NCBI RefSeq assembly: GCF_016863175.1
Contig: NZ_BOOJ01000012.1
Span: 248,001 to 312,000 of the forward strand
Reading direction: 5' to 3'
DNA from: Paraplanobispora siamensis
Lineage (GTDB): Bacteria; Actinomycetota; Actinomycetes; Streptosporangiales; Streptosporangiaceae
DNA: 64,000 nucleotides
A program made the translations under genes and the position numbers. The notes below the pieces were generated by a model that saw nothing but the letters and a program-made list of their open reading frames with translations, did not search any database and was not told where the DNA came from. This document shows positions 44,174 to 52,299 of the stretch, piece by piece; position 1 is the stretch's first letter; every line of letters begins with the position of its first letter.

Positions 44174-44434
44174 ATGCGTGACCGGGCCGACTTCGAGCGC
44201 TACGTCGAGCAGCGCTCGGGCCGCCTGCTGCGCACCGCCTACCTCCTGTGCCGCGACCGGGACACGGCGGAGAAGAGCCGCGCCGACCTCGGTTTCCAGA
44301 TCATCATGATGCGGGCGGAGCCGTGCGAGAGCGGGCCGGACTGCCGCTTCCTGGCCGAGCCCTGGTCGTACGGCGAGGGGCCGCAGCCGGCCCCCGACCC
44401 GGATGCGGAGGTGTCGCGCTCAGGCGGTGATTGA
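44174..44434 (+). pseudogene. Apparent remnant of an ECF sigma factor (region 2 start only)
   Basis: The 86-residue frame begins like a SigE-type ECF sigma factor of actinomycetes (FERYVEQRSGRLLRTAYLLC then RDRDTAEK), but after about 34 residues, where region 2.2 should continue, the similarity stops. An unrelated stretch with FQIIMMRAEPCESGPDCRFL follows, and region 4 is absent. It is either a deletion fusion or a short protein that borrowed the N-terminus. It overlaps the convergent chelatase gene by 15 bp. Confidence 0.5.
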
Positions 44435-45178
44435 CCGCTCGCCCGCCTCCAGGGCCTGCCCGTAGCGTTCGAGCAGCACGGAGGCGACCTCCGGGGCGGC
44501 GCCGAGCACCTCCGCGACGATCTCGGCGCCCGCGGCCAGGGTGCGCTCGCGCGTCCTGTCGGCGAAGTAACCGGGCGCCAGCAGATAGGGGGAGACCACC
44601 ACGCGGGGCGCTCCGGCCTCCAGCAGCCGCCGTACCTCCTGCTCGGGGGCGGGCTCGGCGGCCGAGGCGTAGGCCGCGCTCACCGACCACCAGCCGCGCC
44701 GGGCGGCCCAGTCCGCGGCGATCGCGGCCACGGTGGCGTTGGCCCGGCGGTCGCTGGAGCCGGCCGAGAACAGGACCACGGCGGTCTCCGGGTCGCCGGC
44801 CGGCACGCCCGCCTCGGCCAGGCGCCGCTCCAGGGCGTCGGTCAGCAGCGGGTGCGGGCCGAGCGTCGTGCCCCGGTGCACGCGCAGCCGCGGCTGCCGG
44901 GCCGCGACCTCGGCCAGCGCGCCGGGGATGTCGACCTTGCTGTGGTAGGCCTCGGTGAGCAGCAGGGGCAGCACCGCCGCCTCGGTCAGCCCGGACAGGG
45001 CCCCGGAGAGCGTCGGGGCGGAGTGGTCGAGGTAGGCGGCGCGCACGGGGATCTCCGGCCGCGACCGCCGTACCGCGTCCAGCAGCTCCTCCACCGTCGC
45101 GGCGGCACGCGGATCACGCGACCCGTGCGCCACCGCCACCAGGGGGACCGGCCGCGCGGCGGAGGAACTGCGGCTCAC
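44420..45178 (-). CDS. Sirohydrochlorin chelatase-like protein (CbiX/SirB family)
   Basis: The 252-residue protein contains two CbiX-type halves. The first starts PLVAVAHGSRDPRAAATVEE with the metal-binding His, and the second includes VVVSPYLLAPGYFADRTRER. It should insert Fe2+ (or Co2+) into sirohydrochlorin, making siroheme for the sulfite reductase encoded upstream in the same operon. The GTG overlaps the cysH stop codon as GTGA. Confidence 0.88.
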   Translation of the reverse strand: MSRSSSAARPVPLVAVAHGSRDPRAAATVEELLDAVRRSRPEIPVRAAYLDHSAPTLSGALSGLTEAAVLPLLLTEAYHSKVDIPGALAEVAARQPRLRVHRGTTLGPHPLLTDALERRLAEAGVPAGDPETAVVLFSAGSSDRRANATVAAIAADWAARRGWWSVSAAYASAAEPAPEQEVRRLLEAGAPRVVVSPYLLAPGYFADRTRERTLAAGAEIVAEVLGAAPEVASVLLERYGQALEAGERSITA

Positions 45179-45903
45179 GTGTGGATGCCGCACTCGGTCT
45201 TGCCCATCCCTGCCCAGCGGCCGCTGCGCGGGTCCTCGCCGGGGGCCACCTGACGGGTGCAGGGGGCGCAGCCGATCGAGGGGTAGTTGTCGTAGTGCAG
45301 CGGGTTGATCAGCACGCCGTTGTCGGCCATGTAGTTGTCGACGTCGTCCTGCGTCCAGCGGGCGATCGGGTTGACCTTGACCATCTGCCGCTTGGCGTCC
45401 CACTCCACGACCTTGATGCCGGCGCGGGTGGCCGCCTCGTCCCGGCGGATGCCGGAGACCCAGGCGAGGTACGGCTCCAGCGCGCGGTTGAGCGGCTCCA
45501 CCTTGCGCAGGTAGCAGCACAGGTCGGGGTTGCGGCCGAACAGCCGCGGGCCCAGGTCGCGCTCCTGCTCGGCCACGGTCCGGGACGGCTGCACGTTGAT
45601 CACGTTGACGTCGTAGACCTGCTGGACCGCGTCACGGGTGCCGATCGTCTCGGCGAAGTGGTAGCCGGTGTCGATGAAGAGCACGTCCACGCCCGGCTTC
45701 ACCCTGCTCACCAGGTCGATCATCAGCGCGTCGCTCATCGACGCGGTCAGGCAGAGCCGGTCGCCGAAGGTCGCCGCCGCCCACCGGATGATCTCGATGG
45801 CCGGGGCGTCCTCCAGGAAACGCGCGGCCGACTCGACGATGTCCTGCATGTCGAGCGCGCCGCGCTGCTGACGTAACCCGATTTCAACGTCCACGATGCT
45901 CAT
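45175..45903 (-). CDS. cysH: Adenylylsulfate (APS) reductase, iron-sulfur type
   Basis: The 242-residue protein reduces activated sulfate to sulfite. The PP-loop region reads TASMSDALMIDL. The cysteines in DLCCYLRKVEPL and GCAPCTRQ are the CC...CxxC ligands of a 4Fe-4S cluster, typical of APS (not PAPS) reductases. KTECGIHT at the C-terminus carries the catalytic Cys. The ATG at 45903 overlaps the stop of the small zinc-ribbon gene as ATGA. ATP sulfurylase genes are not in the window. Confidence 0.93.
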   Translation of the reverse strand: MSIVDVEIGLRQQRGALDMQDIVESAARFLEDAPAIEIIRWAAATFGDRLCLTASMSDALMIDLVSRVKPGVDVLFIDTGYHFAETIGTRDAVQQVYDVNVINVQPSRTVAEQERDLGPRLFGRNPDLCCYLRKVEPLNRALEPYLAWVSGIRRDEAATRAGIKVVEWDAKRQMVKVNPIARWTQDDVDNYMADNGVLINPLHYDNYPSIGCAPCTRQVAPGEDPRSGRWAGMGKTECGIHT

Positions 45904-46046
45904 GAGGTTCGCACTCCGATTCCGAGAAACTTCAGCTTGAAAGCGCGGGCGCACGAGCGGCAGTACCAGCCGCCGTCGCCCTCGTAGGGCTCCAGGTCCT
46001 CTTCACCGCAGTAGGGGCAGTGGAACGGGACCGCACGCTCGCTCAC
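45900..46046 (-). CDS. 48-residue zinc-ribbon protein between sir and cysH
   Basis: The tiny protein has two Cys pairs, FHCPYCGEED and WYCRSCARAF, making a zinc ribbon. Both ends overlap neighbours: GTGA with sir upstream and ATGA with cysH downstream. It is therefore expressed with them and is likely to assist sulfite reductase or APS reductase, for example in cluster or electron transfer. Automated annotation often mislabels such proteins as insertion-element proteins, but nothing here suggests a mobile element. Confidence 0.85.
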   Translation of the reverse strand: MSERAVPFHCPYCGEEDLEPYEGDGGWYCRSCARAFKLKFLGIGVRTS

Positions 46047-47725
46047 TTGAGGTCCGCCTCGTCGGCGCGCTGGACCCACTCGGCGAAGGTCTCGCCCTCG
46101 TTTTTCTGCTTGTCGAAGTTGCGCAGGACCCGCTCGACGTAGTCGGGCAGCTCCGCGGCGGTGGCCTTCAGACCGCGGACCTTGCGGCCGAAGCCGGCGT
46201 TGACGCCCAGCGAGCCGCCCAGGTGGATCTGGAAGCCCTCGACCTGCTCGCCGGCCTCGTTGACCACGAGCTGGCCCTTGAGGCCGATGTCGGCGGTCTG
46301 GATGCGCGCGCAGGAGTTCGGGCAGCCGTTGACGTTGATGGTCAGCGGCTCGGCGAAGTCCGGCAGGCGGGCCTCCAGCTCGTCGATCAGGTTCGAGGCG
46401 GTGGCCTTGGTCTCGACGATCGCCAGCTTGCAGTACTCGATGCCGGTGCAGGCCATGGTCTGGCGGCGGAAGGTGGAGGGGTTGACCCGCAGGTCGTTGG
46501 CCTCCAGCTCCGCGACGATGCCCTCCACCTCGTCGGGGGCGACGTCGAGGATGACCATCTTCTGCTCGACCGTGGTGCGGATCCGGCCGGAGCCGTGCCG
46601 CTCGGCGATGTCGGCGATCAGGTGCAGCTTGTCGCCGTCGAGACGGCCGACCCGCGGCGCGAAGCCGACGTAGAAGTTGCCGTCCTTCTGCGGGTGGACG
46701 CCCACGTGGTCGCGGCGACCGTCGCGCGGCAGCTCGGGCGCGGGGCCGTCGGGAAGGGTGTAGCCGAGGTACTCCTTCTCCAGGACCTCGCGGAACTTCT
46801 CCACGCCCCAGTCGTTGACCAGGAACTTGATCCGCGCCCGGTGGCGCAGGCGGCGGTAGCCGTAGTCGCGGAAGATGCCGATCACGCCGCCGTAGACCTC
46901 GGAGGCCCGCTCGGGGCTGACGAAGACGCCCAGCCGCTTGGCCAGCATCGGGTTGGTCGACAGGCCGCCGCCCACCCACAGGTCGTAGCCGCGCTCGCCC
47001 GCCTCGTTGACGACGCCCACCAGCGCCACGTCGTTGATCTCGTGCACGGTGCAGTGCGCCGGGCAGCCGGAGAGCGCCGACTTGAACTTGCGCGGCAGGT
47101 TGGAGTACTCGGGGTTGCCGATGAAGTCGTCCTGGATCCGGCGGATCTCCGCGGTGGCGTCGATCACCTCGTCGGTGTCGATCCCGGCCAGCGGGCAGCC
47201 GATGATGACGCGCGGGGTGTCGCCGCAGGCCTCGGTGGTGGACAGGCCCACCGCCTCCAGCCGCTGCCAGATGTCCGGCACGGACTCGATCTCGATCCAG
47301 TGCAGCTGGATGTTCTGCCGGTCGGTGACGTCGGCGGTGCCGCGGCCGTACTCGTTGGAGATGTCGGCGATGACGCGCAGCTGCTCCACCGTGAGCTGGC
47401 CGCCGTCGATGCGGACGCGGAGCATGAAGTAGCGGTCGTCGAGCTCCTCCGGCTCCAGCACCGCGGTCTTGCCGCCGTCGATCCCGGGCTTGCGCTGGGT
47501 GTAGAGCCCGTACCAGCGCATCCTCCCGCGAAGGTCGGCCGGGTCGATGGAGTCGAAGCCGGCCTTGGAGTAGATGTCGATGATCCGCTGACGGACGTTG
47601 AGCCCGTCGTCGTTCTTCTTGTTCTCCTCGTTCTTGTTCAGCGGCTCGCGATAACCGAGAGCCCACTGACCTTCGCCGCGCGGGCGCTTGTGGTGGCGGT
47701 TGGCCGAACGGGCCGGGGTCGTCAT
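46043..47725 (-). CDS. sir: Assimilatory sulfite (or nitrite) reductase, siroheme/4Fe-4S
   Basis: The 560-residue enzyme reduces sulfite to sulfide with six electrons from ferredoxin. Its two ferredoxin-like halves are visible (DRYFMLRVRIDGGQLTVEQL; DGNFYVGFAPRVGRLDGDKL). The siroheme/4Fe-4S cysteines are in MACTGIEYCKLAIVETK and NVNGCPNSCARIQTADIGLK. Association with cysH and a chelatase favours sulfite over nitrite. AAGGA precedes the ATG at 47725. A leader peptide ORF and potential stem arms (47771-47777 with 47830-47836) occupy the upstream region. Confidence 0.93.
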   Translation of the reverse strand: MTTPARSANRHHKRPRGEGQWALGYREPLNKNEENKKNDDGLNVRQRIIDIYSKAGFDSIDPADLRGRMRWYGLYTQRKPGIDGGKTAVLEPEELDDRYFMLRVRIDGGQLTVEQLRVIADISNEYGRGTADVTDRQNIQLHWIEIESVPDIWQRLEAVGLSTTEACGDTPRVIIGCPLAGIDTDEVIDATAEIRRIQDDFIGNPEYSNLPRKFKSALSGCPAHCTVHEINDVALVGVVNEAGERGYDLWVGGGLSTNPMLAKRLGVFVSPERASEVYGGVIGIFRDYGYRRLRHRARIKFLVNDWGVEKFREVLEKEYLGYTLPDGPAPELPRDGRRDHVGVHPQKDGNFYVGFAPRVGRLDGDKLHLIADIAERHGSGRIRTTVEQKMVILDVAPDEVEGIVAELEANDLRVNPSTFRRQTMACTGIEYCKLAIVETKATASNLIDELEARLPDFAEPLTINVNGCPNSCARIQTADIGLKGQLVVNEAGEQVEGFQIHLGGSLGVNAGFGRKVRGLKATAAELPDYVERVLRNFDKQKNEGETFAEWVQRADEADLK

Positions 47726-47871
47726 GTGCGCGTCCTTATTCGGAGGTGGGGTGTTTTCCGGGCACGCGCAGGCACCTCCCGCCTCATCGTCGAGTGCGGG
47801 GGAAGATCGCTCAGAGAGTGACGCCTGTCAGGTGCCCCGGGCTGCGTCAGGTCAGCGGCGGAGGGCGACGG

Positions 47872-47955
47872 TCAACGGACGTCACAACAGATGGCGCTAC
47901 GGACACGCAAAAGGTCGACGTGGCGTCGCACGACGAGCATGGGGTCCGCTGGCAT
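47872..47955 (-). CDS. Leader peptide of the sulfur-assimilation operon (cysteine attenuator type)
   Basis: The 27-residue frame starts MPADPMLVVRRHVDLLRV and ends with SAICCDVR. The RRHVDLLRV core and the terminal Cys-Cys match the short leader peptides found upstream of sulfur genes in streptomycetes. A -10-like TATCGT lies 7 nt before the ATG at 47955, so translation is probably leaderless; the internal ATG at 47940 would give 22 residues. Stalling at the two Cys codons under cysteine shortage would change folding ahead of sir. Confidence 0.75.
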   Translation of the reverse strand: MPADPMLVVRRHVDLLRVRSAICCDVR

Positions 47956-47962
47956 GTCCCTG

Positions 47963-47991
47963 ACGATACCTTGGCGGCCCGAGATGTCCAA
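47963..47991 (-). promoter_or_regulatory. Predicted promoter of the leader peptide/sir operon
   Basis: TTGGAC (47986-47991) and TATCGT (47963-47968) on the minus strand are separated by exactly 17 nt. The expected start of transcription coincides with the leader-peptide ATG at 47955. This is a sequence-only prediction. Confidence 0.55.
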
Positions 47992-48099
47992 TATCGGGTC
48001 CACACTCTGGACGCACGCGGGCGCATCGCGGGCGCGCGCGGACACACTGCGGACGTGCGGGGCGGCCGGACCGGCAGCGGAAGAGCGGGGGGAGGGGGA

Positions 48100-48225
48100 T
48101 CAGCCCTGGCGCGGCCAGTCGAGCGGCGACTCACGGGGCACGTCGGCGGGCTGATGCTGGCAGTCGCACCACGACCCGCCCGGGCACTCCTCGTGGCGGC
48201 TGTCTTTGCACTTGTCGCAGATCAT
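48100..48225 (-). CDS. 41-residue cysteine-rich small protein
   Basis: The ATG at 48225 follows GGGAGG directly. The peptide begins MICDKCKDSRHEECPGG and continues SWCDCQHQPADVP. CxxC, a single Cys and CxC with flanking His could bind zinc. It lies upstream of the sir leader on the same strand. Its length is below usual gene-calling limits, but the ribosome site and the pattern support it. Confidence 0.65.
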   Translation of the reverse strand: MICDKCKDSRHEECPGGSWCDCQHQPADVPRESPLDWPRQG

Positions 48226-48370
48226 GCCTCCCATTGTGCGCTCATCACCCGCTTTCCCCGCGCAGACGGGCGAATCGGCGCGTTGCCGATCTCCACGGGT
48301 CCCGCCGGGGCGCCGGACGGCCGATGACCGGGCTCGTTATAGCGGACCGCAGGGCATACCGTTGTGTGGC

Positions 48371-49372
48371 ATGACGTCCACTGAGGCCTCGACGCGGCGG
48401 CCCGGGCCCAAGCGGCGCAGACCGCGGTGGGCCCACTCCAGGCTGCGCCGGCACAGTGCCAAGCTGCAGGCCGGACTGTCGTGGGTACGGGGCACCGACA
48501 CGTGGGCGTTGCTCGTCGCGACGGTCAACGCGGGCATCGCCTACCGCGTCACCGGCCTGGCCGGGGAGGCGGCGTTCTTCGCGCTGCTGTCGCTGCCGCC
48601 GTTCGTGCTCGGCCTGATCGGCGTGGTCGGCCAGCTGACCTCGGTGTTCGGCCCGGAGACCGTCCAGGACATCACCGTCTGGATCGAGCTCCAGGCGCAC
48701 CTGCTGTTCACCGACAACGCCGTGGACAGCGTCGTCACCCCGCTCATCGACGACGTGCTGAACCCGCGCAACCAGGTCTCGCTGATCTCGCTGGGCTTCC
48801 TGCTCGCGCTGTGGTCGGGCTCGCGGGCCCTGTTCGTCTACGTGGACCTGATAGCCGTGGCGTACGGCCTGGGCGAGGAACGCGGGATCATCCGCACCCG
48901 CCTGATGTCCTTCGGGCTCTATCTCGCGGGCCTGCTGAGCGGGCTGTTCGTCATGCCCGTCCTGGTGCTGGGGCCCGCGGCGCTGCAGGGCGCGCTGCCG
49001 CCGGACTACACGGTGCTGGTGGACGTCCTCTACTGGCCGGTGGTCGTCGTCGGCTCCGTCTTCTTCCTCACGCTCCTGTACCACGTGAGCGTCCCGGTGC
49101 GCACACGCTGGTGGCGGGAGATGCCCGGGGCCGTGCTGGCCCTCATCATCTGGATCGCCTGCGCCGCCGTGCTGCGCGAGGTGCTCGCGGCGTGGTTCTC
49201 GCCGGTGTCCATCTACGGATCGCTGGCCGCCCCCATCGCGGTGCTCCTGTGGCTCTACATCACCGCGCTCGCCGTACTCATCGGGGCCATCCTGAACGCC
49301 GAGGTGGACCGCCTGTGGCCGGCCGACGGCACCGGACGCCTCGGCAAGACCGGCCAGTCCGCTATCGTCTAA
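48371..49372 (+). CDS. YihY/BrkB-family membrane protein
   Basis: The 333-residue protein has a basic N-terminus (RRPGPKRRRPRWAHSRLRRH) and about six hydrophobic helices: AYRVTGLAGEAAFFALLSLP, QVSLISLGFLLALWSGSRAL, FGLYLAGLLSGLFVMPVLVL and others, matching the family once mis-annotated as ribonuclease BN. A transporter or envelope role is possible; the function is not known. The ZTP riboswitch for glyA begins right after its stop codon. Confidence 0.88.
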   Translation: MTSTEASTRRPGPKRRRPRWAHSRLRRHSAKLQAGLSWVRGTDTWALLVATVNAGIAYRVTGLAGEAAFFALLSLPPFVLGLIGVVGQLTSVFGPETVQDITVWIELQAHLLFTDNAVDSVVTPLIDDVLNPRNQVSLISLGFLLALWSGSRALFVYVDLIAVAYGLGEERGIIRTRLMSFGLYLAGLLSGLFVMPVLVLGPAALQGALPPDYTVLVDVLYWPVVVVGSVFFLTLLYHVSVPVRTRWWREMPGAVLALIIWIACAAVLREVLAAWFSPVSIYGSLAAPIAVLLWLYITALAVLIGAILNAEVDRLWPADGTGRLGKTGQSAIV

Positions 49373-49373
49373 G

Positions 49374-49440
49374 CCGCGACTGGCGCATTGGGTGGGTAAC
49401 CACCGGGGAGCGGAATGGCGGAGGCCGCGCGCCTGGGTCT
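49374..49440 (+). ncRNA. ZTP (pfl motif) riboswitch upstream of glyA
   Basis: The conserved pieces are in order: GACTGGCGC, a stem-loop GGTGGGTAACCACC, the core CCGGGGAGCG, and the 3' pseudoknot element GCCGCGCGCCTGGG. This is the pfl/ZTP aptamer that senses ZTP/ZMP when folate one-carbon units are short and turns on genes such as glyA. The aptamer begins directly after the BrkB-like stop codon, so its promoter lies inside that gene. A clear intrinsic terminator is not obvious, so control may act on translation. Confidence 0.9.
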
Positions 49441-49491
49441 TCGTGCGTTGTCAACGATGCCCGTCAAAGATGACTAGGGAGTGAAGGCGCC

Positions 49492-50748
49492 ATGAGTTCT
49501 CTTTCCAGTGTCGACCCGCAGATCGCCGAGCTGGTCAAGGCCGAGGAGCGCCGCCAGGCCGACACCGTCAAGCTGATCGCCTCGGAGAACTACGTCTCCA
49601 AGGCGGTGCTGGAGGCGACGGGGACCGTCCTCACCAACAAGTACTCCGAGGGCTACCCCGGAAAGCGCTACTACGAGGGCCAGCAGGTCATCGACCAGAT
49701 CGAGACCATCGCCATCGATCGGGCCAAGTCGCTGTTCGGCGTGAACCACGCCAACGTCCAGCCCTACTCCGGCTCGCCCGCCAACCTCGCCGTCTACATG
49801 GCCTTCCTCAGCCCCGGCGACACCGTGATGGGCATGGGCCTGCCCTTCGGCGGCCACCTGACCCACGGCTGGTCGGTCTCGGCCACCGGCAAGTGGTTCA
49901 ACCCGGTCCGGTACGGCGTGCGCAAGGACACCGGCCGCGTCGACATGGACGAGGTCCGCGAGATCGCCCTGCGCGAGCGCCCGAAGCTGATCTTCTGCGG
50001 CGGCACCGCGATCCCGCGCACCATCGACTTCCCGGCCTTCGCCGAGATCGCCCGTGAGGTCGGCGCCGTCCTGGCGGCCGACATCGCGCACATCGCCGGT
50101 CTCGTCGCCGGCGGCGCCCACCCGTCGCCGGTCGGCCACGCCGACGTCATCTCCACCACGACGCACAAGACGCTGCGCGGCCCCCGCGGCGCCATGCTGA
50201 TGGCCACCTCCGACGAGCACGCCACGGCGCTGAACAAGGCCGTCTTCCCCGGCCTGCAGGGCGGCCCGCACAACCACACCACCGCGGCCATCGCGGTGGC
50301 GCTCAAGGAGGCGGCCACCGAGGAGTTCAAGGCCTACGCCCACCAGGTGGTCGCCAACGCCCGGGCGCTGGCCGAGGAGCTCGCCGCCCGCGGGTTCGAC
50401 CTGGTCTCCGGCGGCACCGACAACCACCTCATCCTGATGGACCTGACCCCCAAGGGCATCGGCGGCAAGCCCGCCGCGCAGGCGCTGGACCGGGCCGGTC
50501 TGGAGACCAACTACAACACCGTGCCGTTCGACACGCGCAAGCCGTTCGACCCCTCGGGCATCCGGATCGGCACCGCCGGCGTGACCAGCCGCGGCATGGG
50601 CGAGGGCGAGATGCGGCAGATCGGCGCCTGGATCGACCAGGTCGTCACCGCGCTGGCCAAGGGCGAGGACGAGGCCGAGCACGCCATCACGCGCGTCCTG
50701 GGCGAGGTGCGCGAGCTGACCTCCCGCTTCCCGGCCCCCGGCCTGTAG
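49492..50748 (+). CDS. glyA: Serine hydroxymethyltransferase
   Basis: The 418-residue PLP enzyme interconverts serine and glycine while loading tetrahydrofolate with a one-carbon unit. The PLP lysine is in STTTHKTLRGPRGAML. LIASENYVSKAVLEATG and YSEGYPGKRYYEGQQVID are the folate/PLP signature blocks. The ATG follows GGGAG. The ZTP riboswitch just upstream ties expression to folate status. A hairpin-like sequence at about 50824-50854 follows the gene. Confidence 0.97.
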   Translation: MSSLSSVDPQIAELVKAEERRQADTVKLIASENYVSKAVLEATGTVLTNKYSEGYPGKRYYEGQQVIDQIETIAIDRAKSLFGVNHANVQPYSGSPANLAVYMAFLSPGDTVMGMGLPFGGHLTHGWSVSATGKWFNPVRYGVRKDTGRVDMDEVREIALRERPKLIFCGGTAIPRTIDFPAFAEIAREVGAVLAADIAHIAGLVAGGAHPSPVGHADVISTTTHKTLRGPRGAMLMATSDEHATALNKAVFPGLQGGPHNHTTAAIAVALKEAATEEFKAYAHQVVANARALAEELAARGFDLVSGGTDNHLILMDLTPKGIGGKPAAQALDRAGLETNYNTVPFDTRKPFDPSGIRIGTAGVTSRGMGEGEMRQIGAWIDQVVTALAKGEDEAEHAITRVLGEVRELTSRFPAPGL

Positions 50749-50812
50749 GGCGCCTCTCCGGCTGGCCGCGGGATCCGCGGGCCCCGGAGGGAACTCTCCG
50801 CGGTTAAATCAT

Positions 50813-50842
50813 TGTGATCACAGGCCGGGTCCGCGTTATAGT
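50813..50842 (+). promoter_or_regulatory. Possible promoter region before the short ORF and rsgA
   Basis: A 10-bp perfect palindrome TGTGATCACA (50813-50822) is followed by a -10-like TATAGT at 50837-50842. GCCGGGTCC and GGGCCCGGC flank the hexamer and can pair, so the same segment may also act as the glyA terminator. The roles are inferred. Confidence 0.35.
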
Positions 50843-50899
50843 GGGCCCGGCTCCGCCGCTCCGTCAGCAGGGCGGCCATGACATCGGGAGGTGAGGACT

Positions 50900-50953
50900 A
50901 TGCGGGTCTTTCTGACGACCATGCCGTCCGTCAGCCTCCGGGTGTCCAGCTAG
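50900..50953 (+). CDS. 17-codon ORF with a strong ribosome site upstream of rsgA
   Basis: The ATG at 50900 follows GGGAGGTGAGG. The frame reads MRVFLTTMPSVSLRVSS and stops 51 nt before the rsgA GTG. The ribosome site is better than that of rsgA, so a leader peptide or translational coupling is possible. No similar peptide is known to me. Confidence 0.35.
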   Translation: MRVFLTTMPSVSLRVSS

Positions 50954-51004
50954 CCAGTTCCGACACGGGACACCCGGCTTCTTCCGTAAGCCTCACAAAA
51001 GGGT

Positions 51005-52132
51005 GTGTCCACGTTGTCCTCACCAGTTCTGTCTGGTTCCTACGATCTTTCCTCGCTCGGCTGGAACGACTCCCTCTCGGCTGAGCTCCCCGCCGGTACG
51101 GTCCCCGCCCGGGTGGCCCGCGTCGACCGCGGCGCCGCCGAGGTGATCGGCGCCGACGGTCATCTCCAGGTCCACTACGGAGCCCGGGTGCGCCGGGCCG
51201 CCGCCGCCGACCCGGTGGCCCTGCCCTGCGTGGGCGACTGGGCCGCGCTCCGGCGGCTGCCCGAGGGGCGCTTCGAGCTCGACGGGCTGCTGCCGCGCCG
51301 TACCGCCTTCGTCCGGGGCGGGGTGGGCCGCACCTCGCGGGGCGGCCTGTCGGACGACTCCCAGGGTCAGGTGCTGGCCGCAAACGTGGACGTCGTCTTC
51401 GTCGCCGAGCCGGCCCTGCACGCCACCGACACCGCCGACCTGGGCAGGATCGAGCGGCTGCTCGCCCTGGCCTGGGAGAGCGGCGGGCAGCCGGTGGTGC
51501 TCGTCACCAAGGCCGACCTCATCGGGGAGGGCCTCGACTTCCTGATGGAGGAGGTCGCCACGGCCGCGCCCGGCGTGGACGTGCACGCGGTCTGCTCCCT
51601 CACCGGGCAGGGCGTGGACATCGTCCGCGGCTACCTGGGCGGCACCCGCACGGCCGTGGTGCTGGGCGCCTCGGGCGCAGGCAAGTCCACGCTCGTCAAC
51701 GCCCTGGCCGGGGAGACGGTGATGGAGACCCAGCAGGTCCGCGCCGGGGACGGCCGGGGCCGGCACACCACCGTGCACCGGGAGCTCATCCCGCTGCCCG
51801 GCGGGGGCCTGGTCATCGACACCCCGGGCATCCGCCGCGTCGGCCTGTACGACATGGGCGAGGGCGTGGACATGGTCTTCTCCGACATCGAGGAGCTCGC
51901 GGAGCGGTGCAGGTTCGCCGACTGCGCCCACGACAGCGAGCCCGGCTGCGCCGTCATCGAGGCGATCGAGGACGGCACGCTCCCCGAGCGCCGGCTGACC
52001 AGCTGGAACAAGCTCCAGCGGGAGGCCGCCTGGATGGCCTCGCGGACCGACGCGCGGCTGCGCAAGGAGCAGCAGAACCGGTGGAAGGTGATCCACAAGG
52101 AGATGCGGAGGGCGGGACGTAACCGTCCCTGA
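51005..52132 (+). CDS. rsgA: Ribosome small-subunit biogenesis GTPase
   Basis: The 375-residue GTPase matures the 30S subunit. It is circularly permuted: an N-terminal OB-like domain, then G4 (VLVTKADLIG), G1 (LGASGAGKSTLVNAL) and G3 (IDTPGIRRVGL), and a C-terminal zinc domain with CRFADCAHDSEPGC. All elements are present. The GTG at 51005 has only a weak ribosome site, and a short ORF lies upstream. Confidence 0.93.
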   Translation: MSTLSSPVLSGSYDLSSLGWNDSLSAELPAGTVPARVARVDRGAAEVIGADGHLQVHYGARVRRAAAADPVALPCVGDWAALRRLPEGRFELDGLLPRRTAFVRGGVGRTSRGGLSDDSQGQVLAANVDVVFVAEPALHATDTADLGRIERLLALAWESGGQPVVLVTKADLIGEGLDFLMEEVATAAPGVDVHAVCSLTGQGVDIVRGYLGGTRTAVVLGASGAGKSTLVNALAGETVMETQQVRAGDGRGRHTTVHRELIPLPGGGLVIDTPGIRRVGLYDMGEGVDMVFSDIEELAERCRFADCAHDSEPGCAVIEAIEDGTLPERRLTSWNKLQREAAWMASRTDARLRKEQQNRWKVIHKEMRRAGRNRP

Positions 52133-52204
52133 CCCGCGGCCTGTGACACGCGACCGCCTCTGGTCCGCGACCGCCGGTGACCCGTGACGGGCCCGGCGGC
52201 GCGG

Positions 52205-52243
52205 TCCGGTGGCTCTGTCCGGTGGCTCTGTCCGGTGGCTCTG
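52205..52243 (+). repeat. Three 13-bp tandem repeats
   Basis: TCCGGTGGCTCTG is repeated exactly three times between rsgA and the phosphoribosyltransferase gene. It is non-coding and likely to vary in copy number. Confidence 0.75.
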
Positions 52244-52299
52244 TCCGTCTCCGGCCGGGGGACCGTCACTCCAACAGGGGTATGACCGTTATGTGAGTT

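Noticed and set aside
45900-46046. Insertion-element protein
   Set aside because: It is a zinc ribbon overlapping sir and cysH with no transposase or inverted repeats.
52205-52243. CRISPR-like array
   Set aside because: The 13-bp units are contiguous without spacers and there are no cas genes.
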